Source: Haemaphysalis longicornis (taxonomy: Eukaryota > Arthropoda > Arachnida > Ixodida > Ixodidae). From it: a stretch of DNA of 64,000 bases. This document shows, piece after piece, positions 55,426-64,000 of this stretch (positions are counted from its first letter, which is position 1; each line of letters opens with the position of its first letter). The position numbers and the translations under genes were made by a program. The notes under the pieces are model-generated. The model saw nothing but the letters and a program-made list of their open reading frames with translations, was not told the origin of the DNA and made no database searches. The DNA lies in contig CM023452.1 in NCBI GenBank assembly GCA_013339765.2, positions 158,604,977-158,668,976 of the forward strand, written 5' to 3'.

Positions 55426-57014
55426 ACCGTTAGGCGGGCTAGTTGGTACTCAGAATTCATGGTGAATTTTTGCGCAGCGTAAGACTAGGACAGATAGAAC
55501 AAGGAACACGAAGACCAGCGCAGACTAACAACTGAAATTTATTTCTTAAACAACACATATATATACATACACTATCTAACAACCCTTGATCACCGCGCAT
55601 GAGCAGGTTAGTACACTCTCCATCAAAATGCAAAGCATGATAACCGTACATTCAAACTGACTTGATAAGGCGAACTGCCGCCTCGCAACAATATTATACT
55701 ATCTTGTATTGGTCAGCAACTGTATTTCTTTTTCTGACAAAGCTACTGAAGGGTGGCTCACGCATGCTCCCTTGATCGCAGCCATGTGCCAAGCTTCTAC
55801 AATTTTGTACAAGCTTCTACTGGGCCAAGGTACAGAGTTGGAGATGTTCAAGGCACAAGTGTTGGACGTCTTCAGAGTAAGAGGCGAAGGGTTAAGCTTC
55901 ACGTATGAGGTGCCGAAGGAAAACAGGCTACAGTTCCTGGATGTGAAGTTCATGTTTGGAGAGCACCATGTCTGCTGGCAATACTCTCCACGCACGGAAA
56001 AACCACTCCTGAATTACACGTCTGGGCACTCAAGGATTGTGAAAAACGGTATCGCCATGGGATGTTTCAAAGCCGCCCTCACCAAGACATGCAAGCACAA
56101 AATGCGTGAAGCATACCTTGAGCAAGAGCAACGCCTCAAAAAGGCGGGGTACCCGATATCGGTGTTGCTGACTGCGAGTGAAAGGCTATTGAAAAGAATA
56201 AAGTCGGAGTGCAAGGCGAAAGAAAATAGCCCAGATAGTACGTTTTCAGTAATCCCGTACGTGCACGGTCTGTCGCACAAACGTAAAAAAGTTGCAGCCA
56301 AGTATAACGTAAATGTCGTTTTCGAAGCAAAGAACAAAGTGGGGAGTGTGTGCCCTGCAGTGAATAAATTGTACGAAGGAAGAAAAAGACCTGAAACTGG
56401 GAAGTGCACGATGAATCACAAACCGAGGTTTTTAGAATGCAAAAAGAACGTAGTTTACAAGATTCCTTTCACTTGCGGGCAGCATTATGTCGGTCAGACA
56501 GGCAGATGTGTAAATATTAGGATTAAGGAACATTTGTCTATCTTGAAAGGAAGGCCATATACGCATTTGGCAAAGCACGGTGAGCAATGTACTGTAGACA
56601 AGTGCGAACCTTTGTTGAACCAAACGACTATTGTGTTCTGTCACCCTAATCAGACTACCAGGCAAATTGTAGAAGCTTGGCACATGGCTGCGATCAAGGG
56701 AGCATGCGTGAGCCACCCTTCAGTAGCTTTGTCAGAAAAAGAAATACAGTTGCTGACCAATACAAGATAGTATAATATTGTTGCGAGGCGGCAGTTCGCC
56801 TTATCAAGTCAGTTTGAATGTACGGTTATCATGCTTTGCATTTTGATGGAGAGTGTACTAACCTGCTCATGCGCGGTGATCAAGGGCTTGTTAGATAGTG
56901 TATGTATATATATGTGTTGTTTAAGAAATTAATTTCAGTTGCTAGTCTGCGCTGGTCTTCGTGTTCCTTGTTCAATCTGTCCTAGTCTTACGCTGCGAAA
57001 AAATTCACCATGAA
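55426..57014 (+). mobile_element. Penelope-like element with inverted terminal copy and 17-bp duplication
   Basis: The insertion is bounded by GACCTAAAGATAATAAC at 55409-55425 and 57015-57031. Its right end, about 56664-57014, reappears in reverse complement at 55456-55805, so the copy carries an inverted duplicate of its own 3' end at its 5' side, a recognised habit of Penelope-like elements. Between the arms is a 5'-truncated coding region. The left end also retains about 25 further terminal bases (GGCGGGCTAGTTGGTA, 55432-55447) that also occur, with changes, at the Penelope-like ends at 6450 and 8310 but are absent from the right end. The arms look almost identical, which points to a recent event. 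Confidence 0.92.
55806..56770 (+). pseudogene. Penelope-like RT tail and GIY-YIG endonuclease (5'-truncated)
   Basis: The open frame runs without a stop from 55709 to 56770, but codons before about 55806 come from the inverted 3' copy. They are antisense to the end of the same frame and are not real protein. The genuine part starts inside the RT C-terminal region (FLDVKFMFGEHHVCW, YTSGHSRIVKNGIAMGCF), then a linker (VIPYVHGLSHKRKKVAAKYN, VVFEAKNKVGSVCP), then the nuclease: FLECKKNVVYKIPFTCGQHY, YVGQTGRCVN, RIKEH and, near the end, TTRQIVEAWHMA and SVALSEKEIQLL. The GIY-YIG core looks intact. The polymerase catalytic motifs are missing, so it could not transpose by itself. Confidence 0.9.
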
Positions 57015-57048
57015 GACCTAAAGATAATAACGACGCCGAGCAGCGACA

Positions 57049-58324
57049 TGGAGGCCCTGTGCGAACGAAGAAACCTAATCCGAAACGACGCCACCACACT
57101 GATCGACGACATAAAATCACGGATAAATGCCGAGGCGCCATCAATCGGTAAGCTAATTTTCCTCAAGAAGAGCCTGATGGAAAAATATGATTGATTGATT
57201 GATTGTGGGGTTTCACGCGCCGACGCAACGCAGTCGATGAGGCGCGCCGTAGTGGAGGGCTCCGGTTTAATTTTGACCACCTGGGGATCTTTAACGTGCG
57301 CCGAAATCTCGTACACACGGGCGTTTTTGCTTTTCGCCTCCATCAGAAAAGCGGCCGCCGCGGCCGGGAATCGAACCCACGACCTCGTGCTCAGCAGCGC
57401 AACGCCTAAAATATGAAATACTAAAGAAACTGGACAGCGAAATCGAAGAGCTTGTCGAACTGGATGATTTAGAAAAGGAATATGAAGCCGCCTATGAATT
57501 CGAAGATCTTATCCTATTGACAAAATTTAGAATGGAGCGATTGTTCCCGGAATTGGAAAAGTATTCTACCGATGAAACTGCCACAATAGCCCTGAAACGG
57601 CAGGCTGGTATCGTAAACGTCAGTGAATCGGCCTTGGAAAACAGTCACCTTAAGAACGAAAACAGCAATTTGACGACGCCTCTGAAAGAACTTCATCATA
57701 AGCCAGAAGTCAGGAATCAAGCTGTTTCCTTCAAGCAAGGGACTAGTTCAAGGAATAACCAAGTGGAGGCAGCCGTTCCTGTTGCTCGCTCAGATGACTG
57801 CAACCCCAACGACGAAAGTTCTCGAGTACCGACAACACAAAGGACGAGCAACTCGATCAACGAGAACGCTGTGCGGGAACCTGCAGAGCCATCTTGTGTG
57901 CAAGGTTCTAGCCGCAAGCAAAGAAGATGAAGGCGCAAGGAAGGACCTAATGAAGGACCAGCAAAACCACAGGTCAACACAGCAGCACAGCAGAGTTATG
58001 GACGTTACAAAATGGAACTCTGGCTCACCCATGGAGACGCCTAATACATTTCAACACAGCAGCATGGCTTCAGAGGGCATTTCGTTTACCAAGGAAGAAC
58101 GTAAAAAAGATCTGAAAACCCCTACGTCCAAACGAAGACCGCGAATACGGCGAAACCAAAATGACCTACGATGTGCAGGCCAAACTTCCGTAAACACGGT
58201 TTCACCAAAGCACGCGACCAAATGCCGACTGATCGGTAAAACGAAAAAGAAAAGAGGAGCCTCACGAAGAAGGATCGTTCTACACATGAAAAGAGTCAGG
58301 CGGCACATCAATTCCTCGACATGA
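57049..58324 (+). pseudogene. BEL/Pao gag-like ORF, interrupted by a SINE
   Basis: Plus-strand coding starts at ATGGAGGCCCTGTGC (57049), giving a protein with ALCERRNLIRNDATTLIDDI and IGKLIFLKKSLMEKY, a helical N-terminal region like that of Pao-type gag proteins. The SINE at 57191-57407 and its 9-bp duplication interrupt it. Beyond the insertion, EILKKLDSEIEELVELDDLE and later FRMERLFPELEKY continue the same domain to 57930 (QGSSRKQRR, stop). A second, overlapping frame (57782-58324) is lysine- and arginine-rich (KRRPRIRRNQNDLR) and may represent a frameshifted nucleocapsid-like tail. No zinc knuckle is clear. Confidence 0.7.
57191..57407 (-). mobile_element. Ruka-type SINE inserted in gag (minus)
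   Basis: The minus-strand copy begins at AGGCGTTGCGCTGCTGAGCA (57407), so it lacks about the first 30 bases including box A. It keeps a box-B-like GGGTTCGATTCCCGGC, the conserved body, and an ATCAATCAATCAA tail at 57191-57203. It is flanked by the 9-base duplication AAAATATGA at 57182-57190 and 57408-57416. Without box A it is probably not transcribed from its own promoter. It splits a gag codon region and is one of the youngest insertions in the window. Confidence 0.92.
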
Positions 58325-58630
58325 CAAACGATCCGACGCTCATGCCACACGAAGCATGCGCGAACGCTGCTATGTCATCCAGGACAGACGATGGTCAAGG
58401 CAAGCCGCGTGCCCTGGCCCAAGTCCACAAAGCGCATGTGCCACAGAAGGTGGAAACATAGGTGGAAGCAGAAGAATGAACTATAAGTGCGGCTAACACG
58501 GACCCGACGTAGCTTCTGATTACAACGGACTGTTAGTGAACTTGGACAATAGTGTTTCCGTTGGCTCCGGCTGAAAAGTAACTCCTCGTATTAAGTTAAC
58601 CTTCCTTTACTTATCGGCCGGCCGGGAGGA

Positions 58631-58759
58631 TGTTAAAAATATTAGAGGAAGAAGAGGTAGATTGGCAACTGCCTCCTACTATCACTATCATTGTAAAGTC
58701 CCATCCGCCATTAAAACGAATCACCCACGTCCCGCGGTCCCCGCCTCCGTTCTTCAACA
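58631..58759 (+). repeat. 3' LTR of the BEL/Pao-type element
   Basis: Same 129-bp repeat as 55006-55134. A purine-rich GGGAGGA (58624-58630) abuts its start and is the likely plus-strand primer. The final AACA is followed directly by the GAGAG duplication. Confidence 0.9.
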
Positions 58760-58764
58760 GAGAG

Positions 58765-60108
58765 AAAAGGGTAGTTTCTATACACGGAAATGTTGTAATA
58801 TCTTTACCACTGTATGTTACCCGGTGGTAACGAGAATTTGGTTGCAGCTGCAACACAATTCATCGCACATTAGAATACACAGGTCGCATTATGGTTCAAA
58901 TGTAAAAACCCATTCGTGAAATCAGTGCATCTCAAAATTGCATGGAAAAGCAAATGTATGTCTTCCAGAAGACATTCGACCAGAAGGCTTTCTTCTCTCA
59001 TCAGAAAAATGACACCAGGGATGATGAGGAACACAACTTAGATAACACGCTCGTCCACCTACTATGTTCCGCATTCGTGACATCCAGGCGTTTGTGGTTT
59101 TTTACACGATGTTTTAAAGATAGTAACATTCTAGGGAAGCTTGCGATCATGCGCAAGACTTGAACTGCGGAGCTGTTGTAGTTGAGCATTGACGGACACA
59201 TAGGTGTATTCAGTAGCACGCCCTGCCTTTCGGTACACGGCCTAATTCACTACCATGCGATATATCCGCGGCCGGGCAATGCCGAGAGCTGCGAAAACGT
59301 TTCCCGCGAGGTCTCTTGCACTCTACTGAGAGCATGTGCACGATGATGCGAGATCTAGCGCGGAGGGCTCACCTACGATACTGTGCACATGCGCACGCTC
59401 CTCTCGAGTGTTGTGGCGGTCGCCATCACGCGTCTGTCCATTGTGGTGCGCGTAATGCGAGAGCGGCGCCTACGCGATAACGTTCCTCGCGGGGAGATTT
59501 CGGCGCGTACGAACCCCGACCTTACGGCCAGTAACCACCGCTCCATTGTAAAAAAAAAAAGGCTACCTCTCCGCAATCACCTTGGAAGCGTAGCTGACGC
59601 TCATTAGCGATACATCCAGACGTTTAATTACGGCGAAGGGTAAAAATTTTAAGCACGTAAAATATCTCTTCCAATTATACGGGATCACACAAACGCAAAC
59701 AAAGCCAGAAAAATGAGGCAGATGGTACAACAGTAATATGAAAACACTTTGCCTTTCTTGGGATAAGCTTGTTAATAACATGCGGCCCTCTGCCCTTGCT
59801 CAGCAAAGTTGCCGCCCAGGCTTTCGATGCTCATTGCAAGTTTCTTGTAAAATTTCAGGTAAAAAATGCAGCCGTTGTCTGGATTGTGATTTTTCGATTC
59901 CGCACTTTCCCCTAATTACCACTGCTTGGGCTTCCTCCAGTCGTTATAAACTTCCGATTCTTAGGCCACCCGTCTCAAAATAGCGAACACGCTTTTTCCA
60001 GATCGAGTGCTCCCTAGCGCAGGCAAAGCACTGGCGCGTTTTTTTCCTGCACTTAGTGGTGTGGAAGAAGCATTTGGTGCATTTAGGTTCAAGGAATATT
60101 TTTGGCTG
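58765..60108. other. No recognisable gene; GC-rich patch at 59220-59560
   Basis: The GC-rich patch is dense in CpG dinucleotides (for example GAGAGCGGCGCCTACGCGAT at 59459-59478). It has small open frames on both strands and ends in an A-run at 59550-59561. It may be a remnant of a promoter-associated island or an old repeat. No domain is visible. Confidence 0.4.
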
Positions 60109-60525
60109 TAGGTTTCAACAATACCCGTCGTTTATACAAAGTGTCATTTTTTTTACATTGAATTTGGAAGGCCCCAGAAAGCCGCGCTATTCACTCCTAA
60201 ATCATCGAGCGTAAAGTGAGTTAATTAATGCTTCTTCGTTTTAAATCATATACAGCTGTAGGTTGGTTTTGTGGGGAATTTCTGAATTTTTATGTACTAG
60301 ACGAGTAAGCCTGAAAACAAGGTATTTCATTTTTATAAATGTTTACAATTTGAAAAGAATTAATGATGAAATTTGTATGAGTGACCCATCAGCACTGATA
60401 ACCACACGAACTTCCCAATTCAACCATTTGTTTGTGAGACAAGTCAAATTTCAAAGTGTGCAATAGTTGTTTAGTGGGGCTATTCGGTTGTACGTAATTA
60501 TCAATTGTAGGTGCCACTCGGAGCA
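60109..60525 (+). repeat. Dispersed repeat B, copy 2
   Basis: Homologous to 14478-14920 in the same orientation: TTTCAACAATACCCGTCGTT at the start, AAAGCCGCGCTATTCACTCC, ATGAGTGACCCATCAGCAC in the second half and GGGGCTATTCGG near the end. It carries many indels relative to copy 1, and no frame is conserved between the two. Confidence 0.6.
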
Positions 60526-60588
60526 TAATCGGCATTTTCTAATTGTTTTTCACTGGCTTTACCTCCACTAGAGATACAGGCTCTAGCA

Positions 60589-60745
60589 CGAAGCTTTCCG
60601 CAGGGAGGAGTTACGAAATATTTTCCACTACCTTAGAATATTTAACGTGCGACAAATTGTCACCACAGGGCTGCTTTCAGCTTTTCCTCGATCAGAAAAG
60701 CGGCCAGCGCAGCCCGAAATAAATCCGCGCCCATGAGCTCACCTG
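60589..60745 (-). mobile_element. Very old Ruka-type SINE fragment (minus)
   Basis: The plus strand shows TTTAACGTGCGACAAATTGT, then GCTTTTCCTCGATCAGAAAA followed by GCGGCCAGCGCAGCC, which follow the order of the minus-strand SINE bodies at 57280-57380. The tRNA-like end near 60730-60745 retains only a CCATGAGCTCA trace. No tail or duplication remains. Confidence 0.6.
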
Positions 60746-61289
60746 CATAATAATTTAGACACACATCTGCAGCAGTGATTGATTTCCGCAGCTGTGACAC
60801 GGAAAATGCAGACAAAGGTACAGTGTCATCAGTCTTTACACTCCTGTGACCATGATTTAGAAAACAAAATTCCGCATTGACACATTTTTACCAGTTTCCA
60901 CCCTCTCAAAAAATAACTACCACTGATAATCGTGCGCTCACTTTACTTTTTTCCTGCTATCGTGCAGGCATAACTGTTTAAGGCTTCGATTGTCGCTTAT
61001 GTAGCTGTCATACACTCTATGGCGTTACTGTTTGGATAATCTTATCAGTTAAATTTTGGTTATAACCCTAAACACCACGCCATTTTCCTTACCCCTGCTT
61101 CATACCCCCACAGCTGGGCAATAGATTTAGAAAAAAAAACATAATTCCGTTGAAACATACGCAAGCTGTACTACATGTAAATTAGGGCCTTAAGTAGGAT
61201 TGGTTTCGGATAGTGTCTACAATATGAGTTCTAGCATAACATACTCTAAAGGGCAGTGAGTTACACATTTAGGGATCGCAACAACGAAG
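60746..61289. other. No recognisable gene or repeat
   Basis: Plain AT-rich sequence with no domain, repeat match or microsatellite that I can support. Confidence 0.4.
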
Positions 61290-61870
61290 GGCAAAAAACT
61301 AAATATTTCTTGTTGAACCACAAAACAAGCGAGAAGACACAGGATATAGAAAGAGGACACAGACTTAAGGTGGATTTTCGTTTTCTCCAATAACGCCAAA
61401 TATAAACAAATCGGAAAAAAAACATGAAGAAAAAGCACACGTGAAAAATCAGCACGCATAAACAAAGAGCCAACTCCACAACTAACCATTGCCGGCACGT
61501 GTCTGTCCTGTTAAGATAGTCTATCTCCTTCTTCGTTAGTGCAATTGAGGCTACACTGATGCAATTCTCCCTCAGGCGCTCAATCTTTGCGGTCTCTGTA
61601 ATTTCTCGAGTACGCGTGTTCAAATTTCAGCCGATAACGCGGCAACCTTCAAAACAGCGGCTCGCAGCCGCACGTGTCGAACGTGTGGCAAGATGACCAG
61701 CTGCTTTTTTTAACGTTACTGTGGTGCTCCCGCACGCTCTCATTGAAGCATCTTCCACTTTACCGATATACTTCTTTCCGCAATTTAAAGACAGGTCGTA
61801 AACGACGCCTTCAACGCACTAAACGAAGGATGCAATGTGCTTTATCTGACTATAAGATTTATCCTTCTCT
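61290..61870 (-). mobile_element. Penelope-like element fragment (minus)
   Basis: Across several frames the minus strand gives CVEGVVYDLSLNCGKKYIG (about 61845-61785), which is the start of a GIY-YIG domain, then HVRTCGCEPLF near 61690-61660, then NTRTREITETAKIERLRENC and SVASIALTKKEIDYL (about 61620-61515). These match the order in the better preserved copy (KIPFTCGQHYVG, VDKCEPLL, TTRQIVEAWHM, SVALSEKEIQLL). A 3' non-coding part runs to about 61290. It is 5'-truncated and full of frameshifts, so it is an old, inactive copy from a different subfamily. Confidence 0.75.
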
Positions 61871-62179
61871 GAACCATGGTTCATGCTGCCGAGGGCCGAC
61901 AGTTTCTTTGTGACCGAAAAGTACATTTATATGCCTGCTCTGTTGGCTATCCTTCTAAAGTTATCCTTCTTAAGTTGTCCTCAGCTATCCTTCCTAAGAG
62001 CCCCAAAACTTCTGCTTTTTGGCCGGAAACATGCCTTCTGCAACCGAGTTCAGCACAAGCCCCGGGTAGCCTGAACCCGAAAGGCAGGTCTGTGCTTTGA
62101 AGGAGGGTTCATCATTGCGGCTACAAGATTTTGCAAGAGCATTCGTAAAACAAAGTCATAAAATGCCTATCTTCACCAA

Positions 62180-62314
62180 TTTCGAATCTACTGGCCGAAA
62201 AGGCTACAGCGCTTTTGAACCTCTAGTCCCTGCAACCTAACCAAGAAGCCGAGCAGTCCTTTGGACACAGGCCTCAAAATAAAGTTTATCTCTCTCTCTC
62301 TCTCTCTCTCTCGG
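62180..62314 (+). mobile_element. I-clade-type LINE 3' end with TC-repeat tail
   Basis: The last ~130 bases of a LINE are followed by AATAAAGTTTATC and a pure TC run of about 24 bases (62289-62314). The AATAAAGTT-then-TCTC arrangement parallels the minus-strand tail of the split LINE at 35330-35303 (TTAAGTTATTTC followed by TCTCTC). The words CCTCTAGTCCCTGCAACC and TTTGGACACAGGCCTC precede it. Coding sequence is absent, so the clade rests on tail type. Confidence 0.5.
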
Positions 62315-64000
62315 CTTGTTTGCCCAGCCCAGCAGACATTACCAACGGAAAACAAAGCACCTAAGATCGAGAAACCTGATTTAGGAAATCCCCTCTTGCT
62401 ATCGTCCTGTGCCCTGTTGTTTACGCCGTGGTTCAACATGCAACACCAATTCGCCCACGTTTTCACTTTGGTAAATATTTAGAAATTTTGTGCACGAAGT
62501 AGTGGTGATTGTATCATTTCGCCACTGGGTAGCGCCTGTTTCCTGCTCGGCAGCTAGTTATGTCTCTCCTATTAATTCCACTGCGCTCCTGGGGTTTTAT
62601 ACTTCTCGCGCCAACGAATCGTTGTTTTCGAGAATGGAAGAATTGCACACTCTCCGAGTGAAATTAACGCAAGTTAATTACTCTCCTTTGTTTCCCCCAG
62701 ATGTGCGTTATTCGAATTTTACTACATTAAATCCGGAAGTTCCTCACGTCCATAGGCACATCATATCAAAACCATGCCTATTTAGAAAAAGTATGTAAAA
62801 CTAGCCGAAGAAGCTGCATTTGAACGTGCACTTGTGCCCCACGAACTTTCGTGAACTTTCAGCGTCCATGCCATAATTCACATCCCTTGACTGCTAAAAG
62901 AATAATTTTGGCTTCCCAAAGATGTGACAAGAATAATGATGTCGTCTTGGTTAATTGGAATGAATTCATAAGAAGTCAGCTCAACTGGACAAAAATCGTA
63001 CAAAAATTGACACTGTGCTGCACCTGCAACTTCGTCACAAAAAGTTCATAACAGCATGCACTTCACCTTAGGTTGGCGCTTGTTTGCGAAACTGAACGAA
63101 CGCCTATTCGGGGCCAACCACACAGTCATCATCCACCAAGCCGGTGAAGAGGCCAGGCAGGCAGAAAGCCTGCAAAGCGGAACCATAAAAAAAGAGTGCT
63201 GTGCTTTCAACGAAAATCCGGACATTACAAAAGCATATCTTATTTTCCTCATAGTAGTTTCTCAAGCTTTCTTGCAGGTGTTCTGTAGTTTAACTTAGCA
63301 AAAATATGTCGTCTAAAAAGCTCAAATGTGTCTAGTATTCTCCATTTATCTGTAATCTTCTCTTTACCCAGTCGACCTTACTGAATAACTTCTCAAAGAT
63401 GCCGTGAGCAGTTTTGACGAGGTGGAATCTTCTTGGTGCCCCAGCATTAGGATCGGCAATTGGTCGCTTTGGTGGTAATAATTATCCGGCCACAAAATCG
63501 GTACATATGGCTTCTAGGAGTCCTTTGTAGATGCCCTCTGTACAATGAAGCGAGAAAATGACTTAGTAAGATGCAATTGCTTGAGAGAGTGCAGATTCTT
63601 ACTGTGATGTTTCACTGCTCAGGTCTGTGAGAGGGTGCGGCAACCCAAATAAAAATGCCTGGATTCTAATTCCGGCATTACAACTGAATTTAAATCGATG
63701 TTGTCGCAACAATAAAATTGGGTTTTGGGTTTGTAAGGCTAAAAATGTTCCACTTGCCAACATAAAAATTGTATCAATAAATGACACCTGGGGCTTCATT
63801 ATGTGACATTAAATCACCTGTATAGTTATGAAGCAACGCGATTTTCGCAACTAATATGTGCAGGGTAGTTATACAGGTTAAATAAGGGCTTGGTCCATAT
63901 GAATTCACACACGGACTGTCACGCTCGTGCGAAAGTGTTTTATGAAACCACCTGGCACCTTCTTACCTTGATATCGCAGTGCCCATAGTGCCCCTAAAAT
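62315..64000. other. No recognisable gene; one exon candidate inside
   Basis: Apart from the segment at 62701-62790, I see no domain, RNA gene or repeat match. The region 63390-63600 has moderately long frames on the minus strand but no motif. Confidence 0.4.
62701..62790 (+). other. Candidate internal exon (90 bp)
   Basis: It is preceded by a good polypyrimidine acceptor (ACTCTCCTTTGTTTCCCCCAG, ending at 62700) and followed by TAGAAAAA|GTATGT, an acceptable donor. Only one of three frames is open across it, encoding RYSNFTTLNPEVPHVHRHII and a few further residues. Its length is a multiple of three. No protein family is recognised. Confidence 0.25.

Larger units (their letters stand above)
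55001..58764 (+). mobile_element. Non-autonomous BEL/Pao-type LTR retrotransposon with nested insertions
   Basis: Two 129-bp long terminal repeats (55006-55134 and 58631-58759) begin TGTT and end AACA, and differ at only two positions that I could see. The element is flanked by the 5-base duplication GAGAG (55001-55005 and 58760-58764). A primer-binding site follows the left repeat (TGGTGCCGTGACC) and a short purine-rich GGGAGGA precedes the right one. The interior retains gag-like sequence but no protease, RT or integrase. A Penelope-like element (55426-57014) lies in the leader and a SINE (57191-57407) in gag. The low LTR divergence implies a fairly recent insertion, and the nested elements are younger still. 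Confidence 0.9.

Noticed and set aside
55709..55805. N-terminal ~32 codons of the 353-codon Penelope frame as real protein
   Set aside because: They derive from the inverted terminal copy and are antisense to the C-terminal codons of the same frame.

Overview
The window looks like nuclear, non-coding DNA of an arthropod, most probably an ixodid (hard) tick. The evidence is its repeat content: several copies of a tRNA-derived SINE that fits the ixodid 'Ruka' family, Penelope-like elements with GIY-YIG nuclease domains, an RTE-clade LINE ending in a GAT repeat, and LINE 3' ends with AAAT- or TC-rich tails. There are no operons, no Shine-Dalgarno-led gene strings, no rRNA or true tRNA genes and no CRISPR array. 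No complete host protein-coding gene could be recognised. A few short open segments flanked by good splice-site consensus are listed as weak exon candidates.

Layout. 0-4.5 kb: an old dispersed repeat (second copy at 53.6 kb) and a truncated RTE 3' end. 4.5-9.0 kb: a decayed LINE and Penelope-like ends arranged as a 3.3-kb imperfect palindrome. 9.1-14.4 kb: a dead Gypsy-type (Ty3) retrotransposon with gag, protease, RT, RNase H and integrase remains and a Ruka SINE inside it. 14.5-18.2 kb: a second dispersed repeat (partner at 60.1 kb) and LINE tails. 18.5-19.0 kb: an unidentified, AT-rich, frameshifted reading frame. 19-35 kb: mostly unannotatable, with SINEs, a 60-bp minisatellite and a Penelope-type hairpin. 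35.3-37.3 kb: an I-clade LINE (RNase H domain) split by a Tigger/pogo transposon with TA duplications. 39.9-43.9 kb: a pogo-type MITE and a nearly full-length RTE retrotransposon with endonuclease and RT motifs intact but one stop and one frameshift. 44-53.6 kb: a Ruka SINE and a pogo-type MITE in otherwise blank sequence. 53.6-58.8 kb: dispersed repeat, a foldback MITE, then a BEL/Pao-type LTR element with matching 129-bp LTRs and a 5-bp target duplication, itself invaded by a Penelope-like element (17-bp duplication) and a Ruka SINE (9-bp duplication). 59-64 kb: repeat copy, decayed SINE, Penelope-like fragment and an I-clade LINE 3' end.

How it works together: nothing here forms a pathway. 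The window is a record of successive transposition, with nested insertions whose relative ages can be read from target-site duplications. The most useful observations are the palindrome, the three-level nest at 55-58.8 kb, the near-intact RTE copy, two uncharacterised dispersed repeat families each present twice, a new-looking foldback MITE, and the unexplained 18.5-kb reading frame. I did not find a convincing new functional system.
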